The notes beneath the pieces were generated by a model. It did no database searches. It was not told where the DNA came from and saw only the letters and a list, made by a program, of their open reading frames with translations. Positions 10,310 to 18,852 of a DNA stretch of 52,081 nt are shown one piece after another; position 1 is the stretch's first letter, and each line of letters begins with the position of its first letter. This DNA is from JADJLQ01 sp040007895. GTDB lineage: Bacteria; Bacteroidota; Bacteroidia; Chitinophagales; Saprospiraceae. The position numbers and the translations under genes were made by a program. The stretch is taken from assembly GCA_040007895.1 (NCBI GenBank), contig JBDTUE010000003.1:1-52081 (forward strand), in the 5' to 3' direction.

Positions 10310-10317
10310 CAAAATTA
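10310..10317 (-). promoter_or_regulatory. Possible -7 promoter element ahead of susC
   Basis: On the minus strand this reads TAATTTTG, matching the Bacteroidota -7 consensus TAnnTTTG, about 60 bp before the SusC start. No convincing -33 TTTG lies at the expected distance. The 247 bp between the SusC and GMC oxidoreductase genes holds nothing else I can name. Confidence 0.3.
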
Positions 10318-10496
10318 TCAACCTTTAAGAATGATTAAATTTCATCTTTTACAATTTCAGATTTTGATTCGAATGCATCAGAATAATCAACTCTTCGTGA
10401 GGCTATGTAGTATCTTGTTTTCAGGAGTTTCATTTATTATTCATTTACTAATAAATTATTGTAGTGATTGGATAACAACTCCCGTGGCAAAATAAA

Positions 10497-12071
10497 CTAA
10501 ACCGGTTTTCTTCCAATGTGATCCATTGCATATTCAGCTAAAGCCGTGATTGTAAGACTTGGGTTTACACCGATATTGGCAGGGATAATACTTCCATCCA
10601 GAATATACATATTTGGATATTGGTGAACTTCAAAGTATTCATTGACTACACCTGATTCCACATCCTCACCCATGGGACATCCTCCAAGGATATGAGCCGT
10701 AGTAGCCATATTTAGAAAAGTCTCAGTCATAGAGTGTACTGCTACACTGTTGGTGTTTTTAGCAAGCCGGTTCATGACCTCAAAGCCGGCTGGTATGAAT
10801 ACTGGAATGGGCTCTTCGGTGGGACCAGTGGACAAAGACATTTTTTTACCATTCCATTTCATACTCAATGCATTTTTTAGATTTTGCATGACGAGTACTA
10901 CGACACCATGTTTTGCATCATGCCCGCTCCATAACCATTTAAACAATCGTCCAGGATGAGTTAAAGCGTTTAATAATACTTTGCCTATTCTTACTATTGG
11001 AGAGCCACCACCGGCGGCTAAAAAGGCAAGCCTGAAAAGAGACCCTGATCCATCTGGGAATTTGCATAATTCAACTTGGGTATTTTCATCCGCTTGAATT
11101 AAAGATGAGATAGCGACTCCATGATTGAGTTTTTGATTAGCACCTATGATACCACTTATGGATTCTGAATTGCTAAGGATATGTTGACCAAGTTGATTTG
11201 AAAGTAACGGTAACGTTTTATATTTAAATTTTTGCCTCATCAATAGGTTCAGCGTTCCTAAGACTCCGCCACTGATGATAAGACCTGTCGATATAAAACT
11301 TTGTCTTAATGACCCTCCGGTTGATGATTTACATTCTACCTGGTATGTATTTGAAGAGGAATGATATTGTATTCTGAATGCTTCCGTTTCCGGTAAAATT
11401 ACTGCACCATTTTTTTGTGCAAACCACAGGTAATTTTTGTCTAAAGTATTTTTGGCATTATGCCTGCATCCAATCATACAACCGGCGCACTCAATACATG
11501 GAGTGCGCATCGGACCCTCACCATTGAAATATGGATCTTTAGGTGTTCTGTCATCGTCATAATACACACCTACATCGACAGCTTTATAGGAGTTGCCTTT
11601 ACCCATTTCATTGGCTACAGCTAATAGTAATTGATCATCTGCATAGTGATTTTTAGCTTTAGTAACTCCAAGCATTCTCCTGGCAAGATCGAGGTAGGGT
11701 TGAAGCACTATTTTCCAGTCTTTGGTTTTTACAGGGATATGATTATAAAAAGGTTCAGTAGGTTCCATCAGGGTATTCGCGTAGACCAGGCTTCCTCCAC
11801 CAACTCCTACTCCGGATAATACAAACAATCTTTTAAAGAAAGTCAGTTTCATAATTCCAAACCAACGAAGTGCAGGCATCCATAAATATTTTTTGAAATG
11901 CCAGTTAGACTTTGGGAAATCACCGGATTCATACTTTTTCCCTTTTTCCAATACCAGTACCCGGTATCCTTTTTGAGCTAATCGCATAGCAGATACACTT
12001 CCACCAAAACCGGAACCTATAATGATATAATCAAACTGTGTTTCAACGGACGATCCTTCCTTTCCACTCAT
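10497..12071 (-). CDS. GMC-family FAD-dependent oxidoreductase, cholesterol-oxidase-like
   Basis: A 524-residue flavoenzyme. The N-terminal dinucleotide-binding motif GSGFGG (19-24) is followed by VLVLEKG, and VGVGGGSLVYAN (88-99) matches the second flavin-contacting GMC motif. The C-terminal block HILGGCPMG...NMYILDGSIIPANIGVNPS is the GMC_oxred_C signature containing the catalytic-region His and the NPS motif. This is the arrangement of class I cholesterol oxidases and related alcohol oxidases. A four-cysteine set, C192, C195, C198 and C202 (CIECAGCMIGC), is present and is typical of this bacterial subgroup; whether it binds metal is not known to me. Its start overlaps the end of the upstream glycosyltransferase by 29 nt, implying translational coupling. 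The substrate is likely a hydrophobic alcohol or sterol-like lipid (inference). Confidence 0.88.
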   Translation of the reverse strand: MSGKEGSSVETQFDYIIIGSGFGGSVSAMRLAQKGYRVLVLEKGKKYESGDFPKSNWHFKKYLWMPALRWFGIMKLTFFKRLFVLSGVGVGGGSLVYANTLMEPTEPFYNHIPVKTKDWKIVLQPYLDLARRMLGVTKAKNHYADDQLLLAVANEMGKGNSYKAVDVGVYYDDDRTPKDPYFNGEGPMRTPCIECAGCMIGCRHNAKNTLDKNYLWFAQKNGAVILPETEAFRIQYHSSSNTYQVECKSSTGGSLRQSFISTGLIISGGVLGTLNLLMRQKFKYKTLPLLSNQLGQHILSNSESISGIIGANQKLNHGVAISSLIQADENTQVELCKFPDGSGSLFRLAFLAAGGGSPIVRIGKVLLNALTHPGRLFKWLWSGHDAKHGVVVLVMQNLKNALSMKWNGKKMSLSTGPTEEPIPVFIPAGFEVMNRLAKNTNSVAVHSMTETFLNMATTAHILGGCPMGEDVESGVVNEYFEVHQYPNMYILDGSIIPANIGVNPSLTITALAEYAMDHIGRKPV

Positions 12072-13155
12072 AATTGCGTTTAAAAATACTTAATAAGGTT
12101 ATAAGGACAACGTAAAATGGATATAAGGTTGCACAAACCAAATAAACGGGTAATCTGATTTTTGAATTAAAAAAAGGTGCAATGGACTTTAGATAAACAT
12201 AATCCATGATCCATTTTTGTATCCAAAGTAATACTGTTATTCGTATCCATTGATCATTAATTAGAGCAGCTATTAAAAGTATTACAAGGAGTACATTGAA
12301 TCCAAGCGAGATGCCTAAAGCAATTTTTAATCCAGGACTTTTCATACTGGAATTTTTAGTTGCCCATCGTATTCGTTGTTGAATAAAGGAATTAAAATCA
12401 GGACATGCCTTGGTAGATATGATTCCTTCAGGATTTAAATTAAAAATAAGTTTTGTTTGTTTGTTTTGAATGGCCGATTCAATCAAAAACATATCATCCC
12501 CGGAAGCAAATTGATCACTATCTGATGCAGCCTGAGAATTAATCCTTGCTGATTTGGGATATGCAAGATTGGCTCCGTTGCCCATATGCCACCATCCTGT
12601 TTTGATGCCGGCAAAAGTCATGCCCATCATAGCCATCATATCCATAGCCTGGAAATGGTCAAGGATTGAATTTGGTTGTTGGATAGTTACAGGTCCTGTG
12701 ATGATTACATTGGATTGATCGCCTTTGACTTGGTTGATGGAGGAGAGCCAGTTGTCTGGAGCAATACAATCAGCATCTGTTTGAATTATATAATCTTCTT
12801 TAGCCTCATTAATTCCGGCTACCAGGGCGGCTTTTTTACCTGTTCCCAGGGATGTAATCAGCCTTGATTTGAAATTGAATGTTCTTTGAATTATATCGAC
12901 ACTTTGATCTGTCGAATGATCATCTATAAATATACACTCCCATCGGTCTTTGGGTTGCGTTTGATTATTTAAACTTTGGACAAGATCACCAAGGTGTTTC
13001 GCTTCATTGCGAAAAGGCACTAAAATCGAAAAAGAATTATCAGGAAGTTCTGAAGGATTCTTATTGCTTTTTTTATGATGCAGTATCCAAAGACCTGCTG
13101 CAATGCCCAACAGACAAGCATAGAATACAGCTATAAGAATTGTTACCCAGACCAT
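12043..13155 (-). CDS. Membrane-anchored family 2 glycosyltransferase
   Basis: A 370-residue GT-A fold transferase. An N-terminal membrane helix (about 5-25) is followed by the catalytic domain: SILVPFRNE (43-51), FIDDHSTD (76-83), the nucleotide-sugar/metal motif TDADC with D127 and D129, GDD (219-221) and QQRIRW (259-264), the QxxRW acceptor motif of processive-type enzymes. Two to three C-terminal membrane helices follow (about 275-300, 305-325, 335-360). It is probably a transferase acting on a lipid-linked or membrane acceptor at the inner membrane. It sits 60 bp after a small membrane protein and overlaps the oxidoreductase gene by 29 nt, so the three genes likely form one transcription unit. 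Confidence 0.9.
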   Translation of the reverse strand: MVWVTILIAVFYACLLGIAAGLWILHHKKSNKNPSELPDNSFSILVPFRNEAKHLGDLVQSLNNQTQPKDRWECIFIDDHSTDQSVDIIQRTFNFKSRLITSLGTGKKAALVAGINEAKEDYIIQTDADCIAPDNWLSSINQVKGDQSNVIITGPVTIQQPNSILDHFQAMDMMAMMGMTFAGIKTGWWHMGNGANLAYPKSARINSQAASDSDQFASGDDMFLIESAIQNKQTKLIFNLNPEGIISTKACPDFNSFIQQRIRWATKNSSMKSPGLKIALGISLGFNVLLVILLIAALINDQWIRITVLLWIQKWIMDYVYLKSIAPFFNSKIRLPVYLVCATLYPFYVVLITLLSIFKRNYEWKGRIVR

Positions 13156-13215
13156 TTAAGCAAGATAATAAATATAATGATCCTGCTTGAGATCTCGTCA
13201 GTTAATCAAATCAGT

Positions 13216-13629
13216 CTAACTATTTCGCTTCAATAAATCTTCGTAAGGTTTGGGATCAGATGAAATCTCTCTGAAATCCGTAGGGATGCCTTCCCTATTT
13301 TGCTTTTCCTGGGCTATAAAACTTTCAGCTTTTCTATTCATAAGGGCGAAAGCTAATAACAGAGCTGCCACAATTGGAAATGCAAGAAAAGTCAACAGGA
13401 TAGCAATGATCCCGGTCACCATATTCTTTTGCAATAAATTAATTAAAAGCTTTCCATAGCTGAGTACTACTTTGTAATTGACTATCAATGCAGCAATAAA
13501 CATAAACGGAGAAGCCCAGGCCAGAATTCTGAATATACCTTTAAACAAAATAAATGCAGCATATATAAATAATGCCATGACGATTAAACCCAGGATGGTG
13601 TGACCAGAAGAATAGCGACGAGTTTCCAT
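13216..13629 (-). CDS. Small membrane protein of unknown function
   Basis: A 137-residue protein with three or four hydrophobic segments (about 12-33, 35-52, 57-65 and 72-97) and a polar, charged C-terminal tail of about 35 residues. I do not recognise the family. It is the first gene of a putative three-gene unit with the glycosyltransferase and GMC oxidoreductase, with a 60 bp gap to the glycosyltransferase. A -7-like promoter element lies upstream. Confidence 0.65.
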   Translation of the reverse strand: METRRYSSGHTILGLIVMALFIYAAFILFKGIFRILAWASPFMFIAALIVNYKVVLSYGKLLINLLQKNMVTGIIAILLTFLAFPIVAALLLAFALMNRKAESFIAQEKQNREGIPTDFREISSDPKPYEDLLKRNS

Positions 13630-13656
13630 GTTTTTTTAATTTAGATATAGTTAAAA

Positions 13657-13664
13657 CAAAGATA
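13657..13664 (-). promoter_or_regulatory. Possible -7 promoter element of the membrane protein/GT2/GMC unit
   Basis: The minus strand reads TATCTTTG, a full match to TAnnTTTG, 27 bp before the start of the small membrane protein. The -33 element is not clear. Spacing to the start codon is plausible for a short leader. Confidence 0.4.
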
Positions 13665-13863
13665 CCTCCATTCAAAGTTTCCCGGTTAGTAAATTATCGA
13701 CTAATGGATAAGAGCACAGGATCAATAGTGTTTATTTTTTAGATATATTACCGATGAACTATAGGTGTAGAATGAATTGCCCAGGAAGTTTCCGGTGAAA
13801 GGACTATTAAACTATCGAAGTATACTATTGTGTTGTAAAAAATAAAGATCTCCGTTCGGCGTA

Positions 13864-15627
13864 TTATCCGATTAACGCCATTTTAGAAAATTGATAATCA
13901 TACAACTTTCTATATAAGCCATTCGGTTGATCTAACAATTCTTCATGAGTGCCAATCTCTTTGATTTCTCCATGATCCATTACCATGACCTGATCAGCAT
14001 GCCGGATCGTACTCAATCGATGAGCTATAATGATCGAGGTTCTTTTCTCGATGAGTTTTTCTATGGCATATTGTATGACGGATTCAGTTTCCGGATCGAT
14101 AGAGGAAGTCGCTTCATCCAAAATGAGAATATCAGGATTAAAAACCAATGCTCTTACAAAGGAGATAAGTTGTCGTTGACCCATAGATAGATTAGATCCA
14201 CGCTCAGATACTATAAAATCATACCCACCCGGGAGTTTGTCTATATATTCATCGGCGCCGATTTGTGCGGCAGCCTTTTTAACCACATCAAGTGGTATAC
14301 CTGATTCACGGAAGGTTATATTTTCAAGTACGGTCCCTCCAAATAGAAATACATCCTGCAATACAACTCCAATATGACTCCGCAAGGATTGTAACTCGTA
14401 ATCTCTGATATCTTTTCCATCTATCCGGATAGATCCTCCCTGAATATCATATAGTCTGTCGAGTACACTGATGATCGTGGTTTTACCCGAACCGGTACTT
14501 CCTACAATAGCAAGGGTACTATGCGCCGGAACAGTAAAGCTTATTCCTTTAAGGACTTCTTGTCCATCAATATAACTAAAGCTTACCTGGTCAAATTCAA
14601 TATCCCCAATGAACCGATCAGCCTTAATACTTCCGGTATCTTTGATTTTATTATCGTTATCCAATACTGCAAATACCCGCTCAGCTGCTACCATACCCAT
14701 CTGGAGTGTATTGAATTTATCTGCCATGAATCGAATTGGTCTGAACAACATGGTAAGATAAATCGGGAAGGCCACTAAGGCACCTAATGTAACTTCACCC
14801 TCTAACACTCCTTTAGCACCCCACCAAACCATCAGCGCTAATGATGTGGCTGAGATCAATTCTACAACCGGAAAGAATACTGCGTAATAAAAAATACCAT
14901 TGATATTGGCCTGGGTATATTCTTTGTTGATTGTTTTAAATTTTTCTTTTTCCTGGCTTTCTGCATTAAAAATCTGGATGATCCTCATCCCGGAAATTCG
15001 TTCTTGTAAAAATGAATTCATTTTAGCAATATGTCCGCGTACTTGCTGAAATGAAACTCTCACTTTCTCCTTAAACAAATAACTTGCATAAATCAGGAAA
15101 GGCAGGGTAGTGAGACAAATCAAACTTAATTTCCAACTCACTGCAAACATGATGATCAATACCGCTATGAGACCAAGTATATCGGCGAGAATGGTAATCA
15201 CACCTTCAGAAAATACCTCGTTGATGGATTCGATATCATTGATCGTACGGGTAGTGGATGTTCCTATTGGAGTTTTATCAAAGTAAGCTAGTTTGAGCGA
15301 AATAATATGATTGAACACTCTTGTACGGAGATCCCTTACAATCGATTGCCCCAGTCTGTTGGTAGCCAGTATAAATACATATCGCATCCAGACCATTACT
15401 ATCAATACAATCATATACCAAAATACTAATGCGGCCAGGCCGGGCATCGCATTTTTCATGATATGATTATCAACCATTACATTGATCAGGTAGGGGCGGA
15501 GTATTCCCAATGGAGCCTGTACGATGGCCAGAAAAATGGTCCAATAAAAAAGTTTTTTATAAGGAAGAGATAATTGAAGGATTCTTCGAAAAAGAGAATA
15601 ATTAAATTTTTGCTTCTGTTCAGCCAT
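13864..15627 (-). CDS. ABC exporter half-transporter (MsbA/lipid-multidrug type)
   Basis: A fused permease-ATPase of about 587 residues that works as a homodimer or heterodimer in the inner membrane. The N-terminal half has six membrane helices (roughly 20-330 in the longer reading). The ATPase half shows Walker A GSTGSGKTT (380-388, numbered from the upstream Met), the signature LSMGQ (484-488), Walker B ILILDE (504-509) and the H-loop His540. All catalytic motifs are intact. I prefer the ATG at 15627 (MAEQKQKF) over the one at 15639, because a -7-like sequence (TATTTTTG on the minus strand, 15637-15644) overlaps the upstream ATG. The cargo (lipid, drug or polysaccharide precursor) cannot be told from sequence. 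It is not in an obvious operon. Confidence 0.93.
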   Translation of the reverse strand: MAEQKQKFNYSLFRRILQLSLPYKKLFYWTIFLAIVQAPLGILRPYLINVMVDNHIMKNAMPGLAALVFWYMIVLIVMVWMRYVFILATNRLGQSIVRDLRTRVFNHIISLKLAYFDKTPIGTSTTRTINDIESINEVFSEGVITILADILGLIAVLIIMFAVSWKLSLICLTTLPFLIYASYLFKEKVRVSFQQVRGHIAKMNSFLQERISGMRIIQIFNAESQEKEKFKTINKEYTQANINGIFYYAVFFPVVELISATSLALMVWWGAKGVLEGEVTLGALVAFPIYLTMLFRPIRFMADKFNTLQMGMVAAERVFAVLDNDNKIKDTGSIKADRFIGDIEFDQVSFSYIDGQEVLKGISFTVPAHSTLAIVGSTGSGKTTIISVLDRLYDIQGGSIRIDGKDIRDYELQSLRSHIGVVLQDVFLFGGTVLENITFRESGIPLDVVKKAAAQIGADEYIDKLPGGYDFIVSERGSNLSMGQRQLISFVRALVFNPDILILDEATSSIDPETESVIQYAIEKLIEKRTSIIIAHRLSTIRHADQVMVMDHGEIKEIGTHEELLDQPNGLYRKLYDYQFSKMALIG

Positions 15628-15765
15628 AGGGAAGTGCAAAAATAAGGATCTTGATGATCTAAGATCGAATTTATTCTTTCATTGAATGCATTGGCACATC
15701 ATTCTGATCCTATATGCTTAAATTCCTGATTGTTATCCTTGTGAGAATAATAAGAAGGAAATTTT

Positions 15766-16455
15766 TCACAACATTCCTTCATCGGCAAAACTAAAATAAC
15801 CCTCTTCTGCAACAATGATATGATCCGCCAGGGTAATATCCAACAGCGCAGCGGCGGCTTTGAGGCGATTGGTCATGATTTCATCTTCTTTACTTGGTCT
15901 CGTTACTCCCGAAGGGTGATTATGTGCTACGATCACTGAAGTAGCATGGTGTTCCAGTGCAATCCTGAATAATATTCTTGGATCAGCAACCACTTGAGAA
16001 ATACCTCCGAGATGTACTCTACTGATATGAACTAATTTTAATTGCCTGTTCAGGCAGGCTATCCAAAACTCTTCCTGCTTACTAAGCTTTAATTCATCAA
16101 ATAAACTGGCAGCCTTTTTTGCACTATCTATTTTTTGTTTTGACTGTTTAGGTTCGACTGACCTTCGTCGTCCAAGTTCCAATGCAGCAATAATGGTTAT
16201 AGCTTTAGCTTCACCTATCCCCTTGATTTGTTTAAGCTCTTTAATACTGAGATTGGCCAGATCATTTATACTATGATTTGTTTTCTGTAGCAGACTGCGA
16301 GCCACATCGATGGCGCTTTGATTTTTTACACCGGTTACTAAAAGGATTGCAATCAATTCGGAATCGCTCAATGAAGCAGGTCCTCCGGCCATAAGTTTTT
16401 CCCGGGGCTTATCCTGCTCAGACCAATTTTTTATACTGCTTTTTCCCTTATCCAT
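15766..16455 (-). CDS. radC: RadC-family JAB-domain protein
   Basis: A 229-residue UPF0758/RadC protein. An N-terminal helix-hairpin-helix region with KGIGEAKA (about 78-85) precedes a JAB/MPN domain with the metal motif HNHPSG (H178, H180, S182) and D191. The opening SIKNWSEQDKPREKL and ASLSDSELIAILL are characteristic of the family. The ATG at 16455 was chosen (MDKGKSS): it overlaps the stop of the upstream PLP enzyme by 8 nt, while the longer reading adds nine residues in front of the family's usual start. A role in DNA repair was historically assigned but is not well supported; the domain predicts a zinc-dependent hydrolase. Confidence 0.92.
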   Translation of the reverse strand: MDKGKSSIKNWSEQDKPREKLMAGGPASLSDSELIAILLVTGVKNQSAIDVARSLLQKTNHSINDLANLSIKELKQIKGIGEAKAITIIAALELGRRRSVEPKQSKQKIDSAKKAASLFDELKLSKQEEFWIACLNRQLKLVHISRVHLGGISQVVADPRILFRIALEHHATSVIVAHNHPSGVTRPSKEDEIMTNRLKAAAALLDITLADHIIVAEEGYFSFADEGML

Positions 16456-17593
16456 GGACCAGTGCCTTATCCAGGTCATCAATGAGATCTTCTACATCTT
16501 CTATACCCACGCTAAGCCTGATCAATGAATCCGTCAGACCTGTTTTTAATCGCTCTTCTCTTGGTATGGAAGCATGGGTCATGGTTGCGGGATGTCCGAT
16601 CAAAGATTCTACACCGCCTAATGATTCTGCAAGAGCAAATAATTTGGTATTACTTAATACTTTGAAAGCAGTAGCCTGATTATTGTTTTTAAGGTCGAAG
16701 GACACCATAGCGCCAAAGTCTCTCATTTGTTTTTTGGCTATATTATGATTTGGATGTTTTGAAAAACCCGGATAAAACACATGGGATACAAGCGGATGAA
16801 GATCGAGATGATGTGCAATACGAGCGGCATTCTGACATGCTCTCTGCACACGCACATGCATTGTCTTTATACCTCTCAATACAAGAAAACAATCCATGGG
16901 CCCGGGCACCGCTCCCGTAGCGTTTTGAATAAAATGTAATTGATCAGCGAGTTCTTTAGATTTTACGATCAATGCACCATGGACCACATCCGAATGACCA
17001 TTAATATATTTTGTGGCAGAATGTAATACAATGTCTGCGCCGTAATCAAGAGGATTTTGTAAGTACGGTGAAGCAAATGTATTGTCTACACAGACCAGGA
17101 TACCATATTGTTTTGCAAGCCCACAAACTAATTCGAGATCGATAATACTCAGCATAGGGTTGGTAGGCGTTTCTATCCAAAGTAATTTAATACCCGGTTT
17201 AATATGTGCTTTTGCTATTTCTTCGTTCGATAAATTGACAAAAGTCGAACCGATTCCATATTTCTCATATACTCTTCTCATCTGGCGAAAAGAACCCCCA
17301 TATAAATCATTTGTGGATAAAATCTGGTCACCGGGTGATAATAATTTCATGATGGCATCCTGTGCCGCAAGGCCGCTGGCAAAACAAATCCCATAATTTC
17401 CGTTTTCAAGCGCGGCCAGGTTTTCTTCCAGTACTGTCCGGGTAGGATTTTGAGTACGGGCATATTCAAAACCCTTATGATCGCCTGGACCAGCCTGAAC
17501 ATAAGTTGAAGTTTGATAAATCGGAGTCATGATGGCTCCTGTCGTGGGATCTGGTTCAATACCTGAATGAATGACTTTGGTCGCGAATTTCAT
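16448..17593 (-). CDS. metB: Cystathionine gamma-synthase/lyase family PLP enzyme
   Basis: A 381-residue trans-sulfuration enzyme. The PLP Schiff-base lysine is K195 in SATKYINGHSD. The phosphate-anchoring YARTQNPTR (44-52) and ASGLAAQDA (72-80) are present, as is the substrate-binding SLGGVESL block near the C-terminus. It catalyses gamma-replacement or elimination on homoserine esters or cystathionine, so it serves methionine or cysteine synthesis in the cytoplasm. MetB, MetC-like lyase and homocysteine synthase cannot be separated by eye, so the symbol is provisional. Its 3' end overlaps radC by 8 nt. A TAATTTTG -7-like sequence lies about 60 bp upstream on the minus strand. No SAM riboswitch fold was recognised. 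Confidence 0.88.
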   Translation of the reverse strand: MKFATKVIHSGIEPDPTTGAIMTPIYQTSTYVQAGPGDHKGFEYARTQNPTRTVLEENLAALENGNYGICFASGLAAQDAIMKLLSPGDQILSTNDLYGGSFRQMRRVYEKYGIGSTFVNLSNEEIAKAHIKPGIKLLWIETPTNPMLSIIDLELVCGLAKQYGILVCVDNTFASPYLQNPLDYGADIVLHSATKYINGHSDVVHGALIVKSKELADQLHFIQNATGAVPGPMDCFLVLRGIKTMHVRVQRACQNAARIAHHLDLHPLVSHVFYPGFSKHPNHNIAKKQMRDFGAMVSFDLKNNNQATAFKVLSNTKLFALAESLGGVESLIGHPATMTHASIPREERLKTGLTDSLIRLSVGIEDVEDLIDDLDKALVHG

Positions 17594-17909
17594 TGGACGA
17601 AGGTAGGGAATCGGCAGTCAATACTCAATCCTTCAATTCATGATATCCTTCTATTCAAAATTAGGTTAGGTGATACAGATAAATGCTTAATTTCAGATTT
17701 ATGGTCCTTGATTCATTCGATATGTTTCCTGCGAAATAGTTTTTTGTCCTTGTTTTTGATCTATAACTTAATGTTCAATAGTTGAAAATGTCGATTTTTT
17801 ATAAAATTGATTCTCGTTAAGAAACCACTTATTTTTTAGGTAAAGAAATTATTTGAAAAATATTATATTCGCTTTGAAATCGCATTCATAAAATATTAAT
17901 TTAGTTAAA
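17594..17909. other. Divergent intergenic region between metB-like gene and M57 protease
   Basis: The 316 bp between the two divergent starts hold no convincing gene. The only element I can point to is the minus-strand TAATTTTG at 17656-17663. The part adjoining the protease is very A/T-rich. No riboswitch or inverted repeat stood out. Confidence 0.5.
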
Positions 17910-18746
17910 ATGAAAAAACTTCTCTATCCAATCGTTTTGGCAGTTTTACTGGCGGGCTCTTTGACCCGTTGTACTAAAGGAAATGTTCAGGAACCCATAC
18001 TTACCTCTCTTACTCAGGAAGAAAAAGCATTGATTACTTCAGCTGGATTCAATGGTAACTGGGCTGAGAAAACTTTTAATGGTAAATTTTTGATCGAAAA
18101 TGATATTCTGCTTTCAAAAGATCAGTTAGTAGAAATGTCAGGAGTCAATCCTACCAATTATATTAATGTTGCAAATGAAGAACACTATACGACGTACAAT
18201 CTGGTTAGTGTTTCAGGAAGCTCTAGAACGATTACCGTGAGACTTGGCTCTGGATTCCCAGCTTACTTTTCAACAGGATTAGATCAGGTTATAAGCAGGT
18301 ATAATAGTTACAATTTGAAAATAAAGTTTCAACGCGTGACTTCGGGTGGAGAGATTGTTATTAACGGTGCTAACCTGGGCACATCAGGTGGAGGATGTAT
18401 TTTAGGTCAAGCTTCTGGTTTTCCAACCAGCAATGGTAATCCTTCTTCTGGATTTACGCTGAGTACCAGTTCCTGTGCCACTTCCTATATAAACACAGCT
18501 GATAAAGCGGATGAAGTGATGGCGCATGAAATTGGTCATTGTATTGGTTTCAGGCATACCGATTATAAAAAGAGGTCTAGTTGTGGACACGGTCCGGGCG
18601 AGTCAGCAGGCTCTATAGGAGCCGTATGGGTTCCCGGAACTCCTACGAACGTAAGTGGTAGTTACAATTCATGGATGATGGCTTGTGTAAACGGTTCTCC
18701 GGCATTTAGCGCCGATGATGTCACTGCATTGAACTACATCTATTAA
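17910..18746 (+). CDS. Secreted M57-like (HEIGH) zinc metalloprotease, lipoprotein
   Basis: A 278-residue exported protease. The N-terminus is a lipoprotein-type signal with Cys21 (SLTRC), so it is probably anchored in the outer membrane. The zinc-binding motif HEIGHCIGFRH spans residues 206-216 with E207 catalytic and H216 as third ligand. A downstream SWMMAC segment (about 255-260) supplies a Met-turn-like methionine, as in metzincins. This pattern matches the Bacteroidota dual-action HEIGH family (M57). Several cysteines (C162, C188, C210 region, C225, C259) may form disulfides. It is followed by a strong terminator and then by an S8-like secreted protease on the same strand. Substrate unknown. 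Confidence 0.85.
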   Translation: MKKLLYPIVLAVLLAGSLTRCTKGNVQEPILTSLTQEEKALITSAGFNGNWAEKTFNGKFLIENDILLSKDQLVEMSGVNPTNYINVANEEHYTTYNLVSVSGSSRTITVRLGSGFPAYFSTGLDQVISRYNSYNLKIKFQRVTSGGEIVINGANLGTSGGGCILGQASGFPTSNGNPSSGFTLSTSSCATSYINTADKADEVMAHEIGHCIGFRHTDYKKRSSCGHGPGESAGSIGAVWVPGTPTNVSGSYNSWMMACVNGSPAFSADDVTALNYIY

Positions 18747-18768
18747 TCAGATATATTCTCAATTTAAG

Positions 18769-18805
18769 AATCCCTTTCTTTGCTTTAAGAAAGGGATTTT
18801 TTTTT
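18769..18805 (+). terminator. Rho-independent terminator after the M57 protease
   Basis: A perfect 12-bp stem (AATCCCTTTCTT paired with AAGAAAGGGATT) with a 6-nt loop is followed by a run of nine T's. It lies 22 bp after the stop codon and separates this gene from the following protease gene. Confidence 0.93.
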
Positions 18806-18852
18806 GATATCCGTTACTTTATGTTTCTTTTCGCAATGAGCTTCAATTTTAA

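Noticed and set aside
17594..17909. Possible SAM or cobalamin riboswitch upstream of the metB-like gene
   Set aside because: No conserved riboswitch core or multi-stem arrangement could be read on the minus strand.
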